Source: Conus ventricosus
Lineage: Eukaryota; Mollusca; Gastropoda; Neogastropoda; Conidae
Assembly: GCA_018398815.1 (NCBI GenBank)
Contig: CM031596.1
Span: 64,321,199 to 64,385,198, forward strand
Length of the DNA: 64,000 nucleotides
Direction of reading: 5' to 3'
Shown: piece after piece, positions 63,222 to 64,000 of the stretch
Layout: each line of letters opens with the position of its first letter
How positions within the stretch are numbered: position 1 is the stretch's first letter
Position numbers and translations under genes: made by a program
The notes under the pieces: generated by a model
Database searches by the model: none
Told to the model about the DNA's origin: nothing
The model's input: only the letters and a program-made list of their open reading frames with translations

Positions 63222-63325
63222 GAGGTATGCAGGCCCTTGCTATGCATCTGGGGCACCAGAGTCAGCGTTTGGTTCAAAACTGTCTTTGGTCTTTGCGTAA
63301 CTTGTCTGATGCTGCAACTAAGATG
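63222..63325 (+). CDS. Beta-catenin homologue, Armadillo repeat 6 exon, last in window
   Basis: It reads [35 protein letters not shown] and ends in phase 0 at ATG|GTAAGC. The eight exons give about 415 residues once corrected, roughly the first half of the protein. The remaining repeats and the C-terminal activation domain lie beyond 64000. Confidence 0.97.
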
Positions 63326-63589
63326 GTAAGCAGTTTGCGTATCTTGTGTACAAGTGATCGTAAACTTTTAGTGTAGGAACAAGACATTTGAACACACGAA
63401 AATTAAAATCAATCCAGAGATGGATGAAAATTCTTGGTGAACATTGGGAGCACTTTACGTAATATTGCTTTCTTAAATCTTTAAATTATGTGTATAAATG
63501 TGGCTTTTTTTTTTTTTTTTGCCAATCTGAAGAGGGGGTTGCCCCTGCTGCATTTTGCACAGCTCCATAGAAATGTTCTAAACACACTG

Positions 63590-63988
63590 TTACTGACAGA
63601 TCTGTCTATGCTGCTGAGCTGACAGTCCTGGCTCTTCAAGTGGTCTTGAAATCAAAACATAAAGACTTGCTCTCTCAGACTGGAGGCCATCGCTGGCTTT
63701 TACCTCAAGAACCCTCAGTTGCTGAAATTGTTTGAACTGTACACTTCTTTGAAGTCTGATGGATACAGTATAGTTCTTGATTTGGTTCTTGGTCATGTTG
63801 GCGTTTGAGACAATGAGGTGGTAGATCAACTTGCCAAGAATGTCACATATGAAGAGTTGAGCAGATTCTCTATCCTTCACATGGATCTGAAACCCAAAGC
63901 GCAGGCTTCTGTCAAAGACTTCTGGCAGGAAAAATGGAAGCTGGAGGCAGAAAACAAACTTTTCTTAGTCTGTCCAGATCTGAAATAG
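63590..63988 (+). pseudogene. Decayed LINE RNase H fragment
   Basis: It aligns with the RNase H part of the LINE at about 26615-27020. SVYAAELTVLALQ, then after shifts LVLGHVGV, NEVVDQLAKNVTYEELS, VKDFWQEKWKLEAENKLF and VCPDLK match residues of that element. Stops and shifts are present. It is a diverged relative rather than a recent copy. Confidence 0.8.
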
Positions 63989-64000
63989 TTTTTACTATGT

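Overview
The window looks like a piece of an animal nuclear genome, most likely a mollusc or another lophotrochozoan. It has no operons and no dense coding. It has split genes with GT/AG introns, very many CA/GT and CT/GA microsatellites, several distinct minisatellites, non-LTR retrotransposon remains and a tRNA-derived SINE. The mollusc assignment is inferred from general character and rests on no marker gene.

Two conserved animal genes can be assembled exon by exon. On the minus strand, 31546 down to 19398 holds a complete four-exon SAMD8 (sphingomyelin synthase-related protein) homologue: a SAM domain, then the multi-span PAP2_C-type catalytic region. On the plus strand, 51337 to 63325 holds the first eight exons of a beta-catenin/Armadillo homologue: the N-terminal phosphodegron, the alpha-catenin-binding helix and the first Armadillo repeats. 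The rest lies beyond the window.

Layout: 1-2.1 kb, interspersed repeats; 2.7-3.9 kb, homopolymers and GA repeat; 4.1-8.7 kb, a purine-rich 24-bp repeat array encoding a very acidic protein, with a C-terminal module present twice; 9.4-21.5 kb, six different minisatellite families, with a candidate unknown terminal exon at 16.8-17.25 kb and the end of SAMD8 at 19.4 kb; 21.56-27.50 kb, a near full-length I-group-like LINE with target-site duplications, inserted inside a minisatellite in the last SAMD8 intron; 27.7-31.5 kb, the other SAMD8 exons; 33.9-37.1 kb, microsatellites and a decayed reverse transcriptase; 38.8-40.2 kb, two adjacent copies of a repeat also seen at 0.35-0.97 kb; 43.9-46.2 kb, a minus-strand gene fragment of unknown identity with a cluster of a recurring motif and CRE-like sites; 47-51 kb, microsatellites, SINE and LINE tails; 51.3 kb to the end, beta-catenin with intronic LINE relics and a foldback element.

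Five single-base frameshifts break otherwise perfectly conserved SAMD8 and beta-catenin exons. All lie in short C or G runs, and correcting them restores every splice phase. This points to consensus errors in the assembly rather than pseudogenes, so frameshifts in less conserved ORFs here should be read with the same caution.
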